From: Bradyrhizobium sp. NDS-1
Lineage (GTDB): Bacteria > Pseudomonadota > Alphaproteobacteria > Rhizobiales > Xanthobacteraceae
DNA: 64,000 bases
Assembly: GCF_032918005.1 (NCBI RefSeq)
Contig: NZ_CP136628.1
Location: 4,945,501 to 5,009,500 of the forward strand
Direction: 5' to 3'
Under the pieces are notes generated by a model, which was given only the letters and a program-made list of their open reading frames with translations, had not been told where the DNA came from and ran no database searches. The first letter of the stretch is position 1. Each line of letters opens with the position of its first letter. Below, piece by piece: positions 18,721 to 28,392 of the stretch. The translations under genes were made by a program, and so were the position numbers.

Positions 18721-19809
18721 TCAGCTCTGCGAGCGCCGCGCCATGAAGATGTCGTAGCCGACCTCGGCGACCTGGAACCAGGCGTAGCCGTCGCTCGTGA
18801 ACTTGGCGAGGGAGTCGTGCACCTTCTTGAAATTGGCGTTGGTCGCGCCGACTTCGGCGTGCAGCTCCTTGGCCGCCTTGTGGCAGGCATCCATGATCGA
18901 CGGCGAGAATGGGTGCAGCTTGGTGCCGCCCGCGAGCAGCTTCTTCAGCGCCAGCGGATTCGCCGTGTCGTACCGCGCCATCATGTAGTTGTTGGCGTAG
19001 TGGCCGGCCTGCTCCAGCACGCTCTGATAATATTTCGGCAGCGCGTTCCACTTGTCGAGGTTGACGAAAGCCAGCAGCATCGGACCACCTTCCCACCAGC
19101 CGGGATAGTAGTAGTGCGGCGCGATCTTGTAGAAGCCGAGCTTCTCGTCGTCATAGGGGCCGACCCATTCGGCGGCGTCGATGGTGCCCTTCTCCAGCGC
19201 CGGATAGATGTCGCCGCCGGCGAGCTGCTGCGGCACCACGCCGAGCTTCTGGAGCACGCGGCCGGTGAAGCCGCCGATGCGGAATTTCATGCCCTTGAGA
19301 TCGTCGGGCGTGTTGACCTCTTTCCTGAACCAGCCGCCCATCTGGCAACCGGTGTTGCCGGCGAGCAGCGAGGTGACGTTGTAGCTCTTGTAGAACTCGT
19401 TGAGCACCTCGCGCCCGCCGCCCTGCATGTACCAGGCCTGGTTGATGCGCATGTTGGGGCCGAACGGCACGGCCGAGCCGAAGGTGAAGGTCGGGTCCTT
19501 GCCGAAATAGTAGTAGGAGGCGGTGTGGCCGATTTCGCATGTGCCGTTCTGCACGGCATCGAGCACCTGGAGACCCGGCACGATCTCGCCGGCCGCGAAT
19601 ATCTGGATCTGGAATTTGTTGTCGGTCGCCTCCGCGACCATCTTGCACATCATCTCGGCGCCGCCGAACAGCGTATCGAGCGATTTCGGCCAGCTCGTCG
19701 GCATGCGCCATTTGATTTCCGGCATCGATTGCGCGATCGCGGGCGCCGCGAGCGTGGCGGCGCCGGCCGCGCCAAGTCCTGTGACCTTGATGAAGTCTCT
19801 TCTCTTCAT
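18721..19809 (-). CDS. TRAP transporter solute-binding protein (DctP family), copy 1
   Basis: This periplasmic protein captures the substrate for a TRAP transporter. Its 362 aa start at ATG 19809 after an AGGA site. The N-terminus MKRRDFIKVTGLG is a twin-arginine signal, followed by an Ala-rich core and cleavage near APAIAQS, so it is folded before export. The body has DctP-family features: KWRMPTSWPKS after the signal, GPNMRINQAW near residue 130, and the ligand-binding Arg region FRIGGFTGRVLQKLG near 170. [14 protein letters not shown] near 205 is typical of the subgroup that binds 2-oxoacids or mannitol/chloroaromatic-type ligands. It is a tandem paralogue of the next upstream gene and has its own terminator. 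No DctQ/DctM is adjacent; the pair at 7.0-9.3 kb may be the partner. Confidence 0.9.
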   Translation of the reverse strand: MKRRDFIKVTGLGAAGAATLAAPAIAQSMPEIKWRMPTSWPKSLDTLFGGAEMMCKMVAEATDNKFQIQIFAAGEIVPGLQVLDAVQNGTCEIGHTASYYYFGKDPTFTFGSAVPFGPNMRINQAWYMQGGGREVLNEFYKSYNVTSLLAGNTGCQMGGWFRKEVNTPDDLKGMKFRIGGFTGRVLQKLGVVPQQLAGGDIYPALEKGTIDAAEWVGPYDDEKLGFYKIAPHYYYPGWWEGGPMLLAFVNLDKWNALPKYYQSVLEQAGHYANNYMMARYDTANPLALKKLLAGGTKLHPFSPSIMDACHKAAKELHAEVGATNANFKKVHDSLAKFTSDGYAWFQVAEVGYDIFMARRSQS

Positions 19810-19920
19810 GATTTCCTGCCCTGATGTACCAGTGATTGTGGGCCTTCTTGCCGAGGCTTGGCGCTACCATGACGCAATGCGAGAGCGAATTCCATCCCGA
19901 TCGCACTGCGACAAAGAAAA

Positions 19921-19947
19921 AGCCCGGCCTCCAATGGAGGCCGGGCT
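19921..19947 (-). terminator. intrinsic terminator after DctP copy 2
   Basis: Perfect 12-base arms at 19921-19932 and 19936-19947 surround a three-base loop. On the minus strand they are followed by a T-rich run (TTTTTCTTTG). It lies 30 bp after the stop at 19978, as expected of a Rho-independent terminator. Confidence 0.88.
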
Positions 19948-19977
19948 TTCCGGTCTTGCGACTTTTGGCCTAGGCGA

Positions 19978-21258
<1,281 letters not shown>

Positions 21259-21261
21259 TCA

Positions 21262-22404
21262 TCAGGCCGCCGCGATGACGCCCTTGAGCTGGTCCCGGAC
21301 CTGGCCTGCAATGGCGCGGTAGATCGCCGCATGGGGACCGTCCGGCTCGCTATCGACGACGGGATTGCCGGCGTCCGAGCTGGCGCGAATCGCCATGTGC
21401 AGCGGGATCTCGCCGAGGAACGGTACTTCGAGCTTCTCGGCCTCGTGCCGCGCCCCGCCATGGCCGAAAATGTCCGACCGCGTGCCGCAATGCGGGCACT
21501 GGAAGTAGCTCATGTTCTCGACGATGCCGAGCACAGGCACGTTGACCTTCTTGAACATGGCAAGTCCCCGCCGCGCATCGATCAGAGACAGGTCCTGGGG
21601 GGTGGAGACGATCACGGCGCCCTTGAGCGGTACGTTCTGCGCCAGCGTGAGCTGGGCATCACCGGTCCCGGGCGGCATGTCGACCACGAGAACGTCGAGC
21701 CGCCCCCATTCGACATCGCGCAGCATCTGCGTCACCGCCGACATCACCATGGGACCGCGCCAGATCATCGCGGTCTCTTCCTCGACCAGGAAGCCGATCG
21801 ACATGATGGCGAGGCCGAACCGCCGAAGCGGAATCATTTTGCGCTCGTCGTTCAGTTCCGGCTTGTCGTGCAGGCCCGTCAGGCGCGGCACCGAGGGGCC
21901 GTAGATGTCGGCATCGAGCAACCCCACCTTGAGGCCGAGGTCGCGCAGACCCAGCGCCAGGTTCAGCGCAGTGGTCGACTTGCCGACGCCACCCTTGCCG
22001 GAGGCGACCGCGATCACGGCGGCGACGCCCGGGATCTCCGACTGCCGCGCCATCGGCGATTGGCCCCCCTGTGGCGGCTTGTGGGCATGGACCGGCTGCA
22101 CGCCCGGCGCGCCACGGCTGGGTTGCGGCGGCGGTGGAGGTGGAGGTGCGGAGCCCGGCTTGCGCTCGGCCGTCAGCGCCACCATGACGGTGGTGACGCC
22201 GGGAATGGCACGCACGGCGGCCTCGGCCTCGGCCCGGATGGATTCCCAGGCCCTGGCCTCGGCGGCGTCGACATTGATCGAGAAGAACACCTTGCCATCG
22301 GACGCGCTGATGGCGCTCAGCACATTGGCATTGGTGAGCGCGACCCCACGGGGCGATTTGATCCTGGCGAGGCTGTCGCGAACCTGTTGCTGCGTCACGC
22401 TCAA
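21262..22404 (-). CDS. mrp: Mrp/ApbC iron-sulfur carrier ATPase
   Basis: This cytoplasmic P-loop ATPase is thought to hold and deliver Fe-S clusters to apoproteins. I start at TTG 22404, because AGGAG lies seven bases upstream, giving 380 aa; the open frame upstream is GC-rich noise. Residues 1-95 are a MIP18/DUF59 domain. A Pro-rich linker of about 35 residues follows. The ATPase has the deviant Walker A motif GKGGVGKSTTALNLA. The bridging cluster-binding motif CPHC is in YFQCPHCGTRS. FVDMPPGTGD-like text appears as VDMPPGTGDAQL, the switch II region. Length and order match the family. Confidence 0.92.
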   Translation of the reverse strand: MSVTQQQVRDSLARIKSPRGVALTNANVLSAISASDGKVFFSINVDAAEARAWESIRAEAEAAVRAIPGVTTVMVALTAERKPGSAPPPPPPPQPSRGAPGVQPVHAHKPPQGGQSPMARQSEIPGVAAVIAVASGKGGVGKSTTALNLALGLRDLGLKVGLLDADIYGPSVPRLTGLHDKPELNDERKMIPLRRFGLAIMSIGFLVEEETAMIWRGPMVMSAVTQMLRDVEWGRLDVLVVDMPPGTGDAQLTLAQNVPLKGAVIVSTPQDLSLIDARRGLAMFKKVNVPVLGIVENMSYFQCPHCGTRSDIFGHGGARHEAEKLEVPFLGEIPLHMAIRASSDAGNPVVDSEPDGPHAAIYRAIAGQVRDQLKGVIAAA

Positions 22405-22533
22405 AGCGCATCTCCTGAACGGAGCCTGATCCGAACCCGGAGGGCCGCGCCAGCGCAAAGCGCGGAGCGGCCTTCCGGCAAGGTCATGCTCGAGACTTTA
22501 GGATGCCCCATTAGAGCGGAAACGCCCAAAAGG

Positions 22534-22971
22534 CTACTGCCGCCCGATATCGTCAGCCATCTCGGCAGGCGCCGCCCCCTGCTCCCTGGCAGCCTCGTAA
22601 TTCAGCTCGATCATGACCCCGTTGGGGTCGTGAACGAAGATCTGCCAGAGGTCGCCGCCGGGCACCTGGCGGGAGTCGAATTTCATCCCCTTGGATGTCA
22701 GCCGCTGCTTCATGCCGTCAAAGCCGCGGCTGACGAAGGCGACGTGGTGGACAACGCCGGAATCCGGCTTTTGTGGCTCAGCCGTCGCAGAAATATCGAC
22801 GAGATGCACCACCGGTTTGCCCTCGCTGTACATCCAGGCGCCTGGGAAGGCGAAGTTCGGCCGGGCACCTATTTCCAGACCCAGCACATCCTCGTAGAAG
22901 CGGACGGTCTCGGCCAGATTCCGGGTCCGGATGTTGAAATGATCGAGGACGCCAACGCTCACGCTGCCCAT
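22534..22971 (-). CDS. VOC-family (glyoxalase-fold) protein
   Basis: This 145-residue metalloprotein belongs to the vicinal-oxygen-chelate superfamily. The start ATG 22971 has GGGAG at a suitable distance; an open frame extends further upstream without family features. It has the two beta-alpha-beta-beta-beta modules. Likely metal ligands are His in LDHFNIRT, His in VHHVAF and Glu in MIELNY. The segment FYEDVLGLE is typical of glyoxalase/bleomycin-resistance proteins. The substrate is unknown; it could be a lyase, dioxygenase or isomerase. It lies between mrp and a divergent dehydrogenase gene. Confidence 0.85.
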   Translation of the reverse strand: MGSVSVGVLDHFNIRTRNLAETVRFYEDVLGLEIGARPNFAFPGAWMYSEGKPVVHLVDISATAEPQKPDSGVVHHVAFVSRGFDGMKQRLTSKGMKFDSRQVPGGDLWQIFVHDPNGVMIELNYEAAREQGAAPAEMADDIGRQ

Positions 22972-23168
22972 GCTCTCGCTCCCTTTTTCGAAGTCCTCTT
23001 GGTCCCGCCATCCTAGCACAGGGGGTCGCCAAACGAAGCCGTTGCCCTCCCGGCTTAACGGTTTATGGTGCGCCTCCGGTCCGCCCCGAAGCGGAACTCG
23101 GAGGGCGCCGCCAGGCGCCATCGCCCGGATACAACCGTAAAACTCAAGCTACGGACAAGGTACCACAC

Positions 23169-24041
23169 ATGGCTAAAATCGCTTTCCTCGGTCTCGGCGT
23201 CATGGGCTTCCCCATGGCCGGACACCTCGTGAAAAAAGGGGGCCATGAGGTCACCGTCTACAACCGCACCGCGGCCAAGGCGAAGGAATGGGCGGACAAA
23301 TTCGGTGGCAAGACCGCGGCGACCCCGAAGGCCGCCGCCGAGGGCCAGGATTTCGTGATGTGCTGCGTCGGCAATGACAATGATCTGCGCTCGGTCACGA
23401 TCGGCGCCGACGGCGCCTTCGCCGGCATGAAGAAGGGTGCGACCTTCGTCGATCACACCACCGCCTCCGCCGAGGTCGCACGCGAGCTGGACGCAGCCGC
23501 CACCAAGGCCGGCTTCAAATTCGTCGATGCACCGGTCTCCGGCGGCCAGGCCGGCGCGGAGAACGGCGTGCTGACGGTGATGTGCGGCGGCGCGCAGGAT
23601 GCCTATTCCGGCGCCGAGCCGATCATCACGGGCGCCTATGCGCGGATGTGCAAGCTGCTCGGGCCCGCCGGAAGCGGCCAACTGACGAAAATGGTCAATC
23701 AGATCTGCATCGCCGGTCTGGTGCAGGGTCTCTCCGAAGGTATCCACTTCGCCAAGAAGAGCGGCCTCGACGTCGCCGCGGTGATCGAGACCATCTCCAA
23801 GGGCGCCGCGCAGTCGTGGCAGATGGAAAATCGCTACAAGACCATGAACGACGACAAATACGATTTCGGCTTCGCTGTCGAATGGATGCGCAAGGACCTC
23901 TCGATCTCTCTGGCTGAAGCCCGCCGCAACGGCGCCACGCTGCCGGTGACGGCACTCGTGGACCAGTTCTACGCCGAGGTCGAAAAGATGGGCGGCAAGC
24001 GCTGGGATACGTCGAGCCTGCTCGCGCGTCTGCAACGCTGA
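23169..24041 (+). CDS. NAD(P)-dependent beta-hydroxyacid dehydrogenase
   Basis: This oxidoreductase of the 3-hydroxyisobutyrate dehydrogenase family interconverts beta-hydroxyacids and semialdehydes. The 290 aa begin with the nucleotide-binding motif FLGLGVMGFPM. The family substrate motif DAPVSGGQAGAENG lies near residue 120. The catalytic Lys is in GSGQLTKMVNQ near residue 176. VYNRT near residue 36 has Asn-Arg instead of an acidic residue, which favours NADPH, as in glyoxylate or succinic semialdehyde reductases. The substrate is not certain. It stands alone, divergent from the VOC gene. Confidence 0.9.
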   Translation: MAKIAFLGLGVMGFPMAGHLVKKGGHEVTVYNRTAAKAKEWADKFGGKTAATPKAAAEGQDFVMCCVGNDNDLRSVTIGADGAFAGMKKGATFVDHTTASAEVARELDAAATKAGFKFVDAPVSGGQAGAENGVLTVMCGGAQDAYSGAEPIITGAYARMCKLLGPAGSGQLTKMVNQICIAGLVQGLSEGIHFAKKSGLDVAAVIETISKGAAQSWQMENRYKTMNDDKYDFGFAVEWMRKDLSISLAEARRNGATLPVTALVDQFYAEVEKMGGKRWDTSSLLARLQR

Positions 24042-24276
24042 CGCTCTGCTGCGGCCTCATCGGCGGTCGCGCAGCATCCGGACATCGGCGCGACCTCGGT
24101 CGCGACGATGTTTCGGTTAAGCGGGCGAGCCGAAACAATTATAGCGTTCGGGGGGAGCCTTGCTTAGCGTGATCGCCGCCATTCTGGTCCCTGCCCGTGT
24201 CGGCGTCGCGCCGGAGCTTCGACGGGGACACACCGAGCTCGCCGGGCATGGGATCCGTCGGCGGCGGTCCCGCCTC

Positions 24277-25680
24277 ATGACCAGCCTGCTCTTCGTTGCC
24301 ATCCTGGTTCTGGCCGCCGCATCACCTTCGCAGGCGCTGGCCGCATCGCTCGATGGCGCCAGCCTTCGCCCACAATGGGCGCTCCCGTTTGCCGGCATGC
24401 TGCTGTCGATCGCGATATTCCCGCTCGCAGCGCCCCATTTCTGGGAGCACCACCAGGGCAAGATCGCCGCCATGTGGGCCGCCCTGATCGTGCTGCCGCT
24501 TGCAATCTGGTACGGCCCGCTTCCAACCATCCAGGCGCTCGTTCATACCGCCCTGCTGGAATATATCCCGTTCATTCTGCTGCTCCTCGCTCTGTTCACC
24601 GTCGCCGGCGGAATCGTGGTGCGTGGCAATCTTCACGGCTCCCCGGTTCTGAATACACTGCTGCTCGCCATGGGCACTCTGATCGCGAGCGTCATCGGCA
24701 CGACCGGCGCGTCGATGGTCATGATCCGGCCGGTGATCCGCGCCAATGACGACCGCCGCCATAACGCGCATGTCGTCATCTTCTTCATCTTTCTGGTGTC
24801 CAACATCGGCGGCTCACTCTCGCCTTTGGGTGATCCGCCGCTGTTTCTGGGATTCCTGCGCGGCGTGGACTTCTTCTGGACGACGACACATCTGTTCCCT
24901 CAGACCACGTTCGCGGCCTGGATTCTGCTCGCCCTCTTCTTTTGCATCGATGCTTATCTGTATCGCAAGGAAGGCCGCGTCAAACCCGACCCAACTCCCG
25001 ACAATCCCTTGCGGATCAGCGGCGGCCTCAATTTCGTTCTGATGGGCGTCATCGTCGCCGCGATCCTGTTCAGCGCCAAGTTCGACCTCGGCGGGTTCGA
25101 CATTCTCGGCACGCACCTTCAAGTGCAGAACCTGGTCCGCGATGCAATCATGATCGGCGTCGTGTTCGCATCCCTCGCTGCCACGTCAAAAGAGGATCAC
25201 GACGCGAACGGCTTCTCTTGGGGCCCCATGATCGAAGTGGCCAAGCTATTCGCCGCCATTTTCATCACCATCATTCCCGTGCTTGCGATCCTCAACGCGG
25301 GCCGATCCGGCGCGTTTTCCTCCGTCGTGAACATGGTCACCAACGCCGACGGCACGCCGAACAATGCCGCATATTTCTGGTTGACCGGCCTGCTCTCATC
25401 CTTCCTCGACAATGCACCGACCTATCTGGTCTTCTTTGAACTTGCCGGAGGCGACGCCAAGCATCTGATGACGAATGGCGCCTTGACCCTTGCCGCGATC
25501 TCTGCAGGTGCCGTGTTCATGGGCGCAAACTCCTACATCGGCAACGCGCCCAACTTCATGGTTTACGCGATCGCGCGATCCGGCGGCATCGCAATGCCGG
25601 GCTTCTTCGGTTACATGGCTTGGAGCTCCGCGCTGCTGCTGCCTGTATTCGCATTAGTTACGCTCGTCTTCTTCAGGTAA
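24277..25680 (+). CDS. sodium:proton antiporter-like membrane protein
   Basis: This is a polytopic inner-membrane transporter of the ion transporter superfamily, resembling NhaD-type and citrate-proton-symport-type antiporters. From ATG 24277 there are 467 aa. The N-terminus looks like a signal or first helix ending in ALAAS. About 11-12 helices follow. The motifs ASVIGTTGASMVMIRP near residue 145 and SNIGGSLSPLGDPPL near residue 185 are conserved pore segments, and SSFLDNAPTYLVFF near residue 375 is its inverted counterpart. The start is uncertain: TTG 24160 and GTG 24169 lie just after a GGGGGAG string. The exchanged ion cannot be told from sequence. Confidence 0.8.
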   Translation: MTSLLFVAILVLAAASPSQALAASLDGASLRPQWALPFAGMLLSIAIFPLAAPHFWEHHQGKIAAMWAALIVLPLAIWYGPLPTIQALVHTALLEYIPFILLLLALFTVAGGIVVRGNLHGSPVLNTLLLAMGTLIASVIGTTGASMVMIRPVIRANDDRRHNAHVVIFFIFLVSNIGGSLSPLGDPPLFLGFLRGVDFFWTTTHLFPQTTFAAWILLALFFCIDAYLYRKEGRVKPDPTPDNPLRISGGLNFVLMGVIVAAILFSAKFDLGGFDILGTHLQVQNLVRDAIMIGVVFASLAATSKEDHDANGFSWGPMIEVAKLFAAIFITIIPVLAILNAGRSGAFSSVVNMVTNADGTPNNAAYFWLTGLLSSFLDNAPTYLVFFELAGGDAKHLMTNGALTLAAISAGAVFMGANSYIGNAPNFMVYAIARSGGIAMPGFFGYMAWSSALLLPVFALVTLVFFR

Positions 25681-25714
25681 CGCGACCGCGGAACGAGGCC
25701 GAACTGGCCGGAAA

Positions 25715-25729
25715 TTAACGCCGGGTTAA
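25715..25729. promoter_or_regulatory. CtrA-type binding site
   Basis: TTAA at 25715-25718 and TTAA at 25726-25729 are separated by exactly seven bases, the consensus of the alphaproteobacterial cell-cycle regulator CtrA. A second TTAA pair at 25747-25750 and 25759-25762 has an eight-base spacer, so it fits less well. Both lie about 100 bp upstream of a PleC/DivJ-like kinase gene. Confidence 0.5.
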
Positions 25730-25830
25730 CGTAATTCTTTAGCTCCTTAAGTCACCTCTTAAGGATTTGTTGCCAGAGATAGACAATGCAGAAGGCCCGC
25801 GTCCGGCGTGGGTAGGAATCGTGTTGCTTG

Positions 25831-27426
25831 ATGAGTAACCCCGCTGAAAAGCCCGAGGTTGTACAGCTTCCGGCCGAGCCGGTGAGCGCTCCATCGGCGA
25901 GCAGCCGAAGGGCTGCGGCGCAGCGGGTGCGCGAGGCGCGCGACAAGTTAACATCGACCAGCGGGACCCGGCCCGCCTTCGACGCCGAGATGCTGCGCCA
26001 ATACGCCCAGACCCGGCTGTCGGCTTCCTATGTCGTGATGCTGCTGGTGGTCGCGACCGGCGTGCTGTTCGGGCTGTGGATGCAGCCGATCCCGGCCGCC
26101 GCCTGGACCGCGGGCATGCTCTGCATTCACGGCGCCATGATCCGCAGTTGCCGGCGGTTCCTGACCGAGCCCAGCTCTCCAGCCGCGACGCGGGCATGGC
26201 GGACGCGCTTCGTCGTGCTCGACCTGCTCTATGGCCTGTGCTGGATGGCGATCCTGATCCATCCCCTGCTCGACCTGGTCACGGAAACGCTGATGATGTT
26301 CCTGATGCTGCTGGTGATCGCAGTATCGAGCATGCTCGCCGCCAATCTGCCAATCGCAGCCCTTGCCGCCACCGCGCCGGTCGCGGTCGCGATGGCGCTG
26401 AGCTTCGCGATGACCGGCTCCCTGGACAATTACGTCCTGGCTGCGCTCGCGCTCGGCGCCGAAGGCTACTTCGTGCTGCTGGCGCATCGCCTGCACTCCT
26501 CCACCTTCGCCACGCTGGAAGCACGCGCCGAGAAGGACGCGCTGATCGGCGAGCTCGAACAGGCCAAAGCGATCTCGGATGAAGCCCGCCACCGCGCCGA
26601 ATCCGCCAACGTCGCCAAGTCGCGCTTCCTCGCGCAGATGAGCCACGAGCTGCGGACGCCGCTCAATGCCATCCTCGGCTTCTCCGAGGTGATGAAAAGC
26701 GAGATCTTCGGCGCGCATGCGGTGCCGGTCTACAAGGAGTACTCCGCGGACATCCATAATTCCGGCGTGCACCTGCTCAACCTCATCAACGAGATCCTCG
26801 ACCTGTCGCGGATCGAGGCCGGCCGCTACGAGCTGAACGAGGAAGCGGTGTCGCTGGTCGGCATCGTCGCCGACTGCCATCATCTGATGAAGCTGCGTGC
26901 CTCGAGCCGCGGCATCACCATCCACGAAGTGTTCGAGCAGGCCATGCCGCGGCTCTGGGCAGACGAGCGCGCGATCCGCCAGGTCGTGCTCAACCTGCTC
27001 TCCAACTCGATCAAGTTCACCCCGCAGGGCGGCGAGATCTGGCTCAAGGCCGGCTGGACCGCCTCGGGCGGACAATATCTCTCGGTGAAGGATACCGGTT
27101 CCGGCATACCCGAGGACGAGATCCCGGTCGTGCTCGCCTCGTTCGGCCAAGGCTCCAACTCGATCAAGTCGGCCGAACAGGGCGCCGGCCTCGGCCTGCC
27201 GATCGCCAAGAATCTGATCGACCTGCATGGCGGCACGTTCACGCTGAAATCCAAGCTGCGCATCGGCACCGAGGTGATCGTCACCTTCCCGCCGGAACGC
27301 GTGATGAGCGCGCTTGCGCCGCTGTCGGACGATTCTCCACCGCTCCAACCGGAGAGTGCCGCACTGCCCGACGAGAAGCGCCGGCCCCGCAACAAGCCGA
27401 TCATGAGCGCAGGTACGGGCTCTTAA
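25831..27426 (+). CDS. PleC/DivJ-like membrane histidine kinase
   Basis: This 531-residue sensor kinase resembles the cell-cycle kinases PleC and DivJ. A hydrophilic N-terminus of about 65 residues is followed by some six hydrophobic segments at 66-220, a membrane domain without a clear periplasmic sensor or PAS domain, which is more DivJ-like. A coiled stretch (EARAEKDALIGELEQAK) leads to His272 in AQMSHELRTPLN. The next block, with YSADIHNSGVHLLNLINEIL, is diagnostic of the family. The ATPase domain has NLLSNSIKFTP, DTGSGIP and GAGLGLPIAK. The start could also be TTG 25828, one codon earlier. The likely partner is a DivK-type receiver encoded elsewhere. A CtrA-type site lies upstream. Confidence 0.88.
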   Translation: MSNPAEKPEVVQLPAEPVSAPSASSRRAAAQRVREARDKLTSTSGTRPAFDAEMLRQYAQTRLSASYVVMLLVVATGVLFGLWMQPIPAAAWTAGMLCIHGAMIRSCRRFLTEPSSPAATRAWRTRFVVLDLLYGLCWMAILIHPLLDLVTETLMMFLMLLVIAVSSMLAANLPIAALAATAPVAVAMALSFAMTGSLDNYVLAALALGAEGYFVLLAHRLHSSTFATLEARAEKDALIGELEQAKAISDEARHRAESANVAKSRFLAQMSHELRTPLNAILGFSEVMKSEIFGAHAVPVYKEYSADIHNSGVHLLNLINEILDLSRIEAGRYELNEEAVSLVGIVADCHHLMKLRASSRGITIHEVFEQAMPRLWADERAIRQVVLNLLSNSIKFTPQGGEIWLKAGWTASGGQYLSVKDTGSGIPEDEIPVVLASFGQGSNSIKSAEQGAGLGLPIAKNLIDLHGGTFTLKSKLRIGTEVIVTFPPERVMSALAPLSDDSPPLQPESAALPDEKRRPRNKPIMSAGTGS

Positions 27427-27470
27427 CCAGATGCTTGCAGACATGTCCGACAATCCCCCACTATGTCCGA

Positions 27471-27674
27471 ATGAGCAAAGAAACGCCGTGTGTCGCCGTC
27501 TGCATGATCGATCCCAGGACCAAGCTATGCTTCGGCTGCGGCCGGACCTTGCCCGAGATCGCGCGCTGGCACGCCATGGAAAGCGCCGACCGGCTCGCGC
27601 TCATGGCCCGGTTGCCGGCCCGCATGACGGAAGCGGGACTTGTGCCGATCGCGGGATCGCCGAAAAGCACCTGA
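27471..27674 (+). CDS. DUF1289 small cysteine-rich protein
   Basis: This is a 67-residue cytoplasmic protein of the DUF1289 family. It shows the conserved cysteines Cys7 and Cys11 (PCVAVC), and Cys20 and Cys23 (CFGC), followed by GRTLPEIARW, the family signature. The four cysteines may bind a metal. I start at ATG 27471, which gives the typical MSKETPCV N-terminus; an in-frame upstream ATG at 27435 would add 12 non-conserved residues. It lies 44 bp after the kinase and 28 bp before the aspartic protease, so the three may be co-transcribed. Confidence 0.88.
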   Translation: MSKETPCVAVCMIDPRTKLCFGCGRTLPEIARWHAMESADRLALMARLPARMTEAGLVPIAGSPKST

Positions 27675-27702
27675 ATGGCCTGCGCGCCCGCGGAGGCGCG
27701 CA

Positions 27703-28260
27703 ATGATCCGCCTCCTCCTCGTTCTCGTCATGCTCGCCGGCACGGCAGGTGCGGTCGTCGCCTATGGCGATCCCGAGCAGATCGCCCGCGCCAGCCACAA
27801 GGTCTCACACATTTTTCGCGCACAGACGACGGCGCCGCCTGCCCCCGCCGTGCAGATCCCCCGCGGCCAGGGCGGCGAATTTGCGCTGCGGGCGAAGATC
27901 AATGGTGTCGCGGCGCCGATGGTGATCGATACCGGTGCGACTTCGGTCGTGCTGACCTGGGAAACCGCGAAAGCCATCGGACTGCCGCTCGAGATGCTCG
28001 AATACGACGTCGATCTCGAAACCGCCGGCGGCTATACCAAGGCGGCCCGCCTCACGCTCGACCGCCTCTCCGTTGGCCATCTCGTTGAAAAATCAGTGCC
28101 GGCCCTCGTCGTCCAGCGGGGGCAGATGAAGACCAACCTGCTCGGCATGAGCTTCCTCGATCGCCTGGAGAGCTGGGGCGTCCGCGCCGACAAGCTGATG
28201 CTCACGGGCTATCCCGAACTTCAGAGCGCCCACCGCCGCTCCCGCACGGCGATCGACTAA
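27703..28260 (+). CDS. retropepsin-like aspartic protease, TIGR02281 type
   Basis: This 185-residue protein is a membrane-anchored clan AA aspartic protease. The start ATG 27703 has a GGAGG site. A hydrophobic anchor or signal covers residues about 3-21. The catalytic motif MVIDTGATSVVL has Asp76; one copy per chain means it must dimerise, as retropepsins do. The flap and NLLGMSFLDRL segment near residue 145 match the family. The active site is expected in the periplasm. Such proteins are widespread in Rhizobiales with unknown substrates. It follows the DUF1289 gene closely. Confidence 0.88.
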   Translation: MIRLLLVLVMLAGTAGAVVAYGDPEQIARASHKVSHIFRAQTTAPPAPAVQIPRGQGGEFALRAKINGVAAPMVIDTGATSVVLTWETAKAIGLPLEMLEYDVDLETAGGYTKAARLTLDRLSVGHLVEKSVPALVVQRGQMKTNLLGMSFLDRLESWGVRADKLMLTGYPELQSAHRRSRTAID

Positions 28261-28310
28261 AGCGCGATGCGATGGGATAAATAGCCATCGCGCTTAAGCT
28301 CGTTGTTCAA

Positions 28311-28382
28311 GCATGATCTCCGCGCAAACGCGTTCCGCGTTTGTCGCGAGGGGAAACCGCTGCGCACCTTTCCGGATCATGC
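28311..28382. repeat. Bradyrhizobium-type intergenic palindromic repeat
   Basis: GCATGATC at the left end is matched by GATCATGC at the right end, and the centre holds AAACGCG-TTC-CGCGTTT (28326-28342). The whole 72-bp unit can fold as a long imperfect hairpin. Units of this sequence are very common between genes in Bradyrhizobium and relatives. It lies between the convergent protease and dusA genes. Confidence 0.7.
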
Positions 28383-28392
28383 TTTAGCCGAG

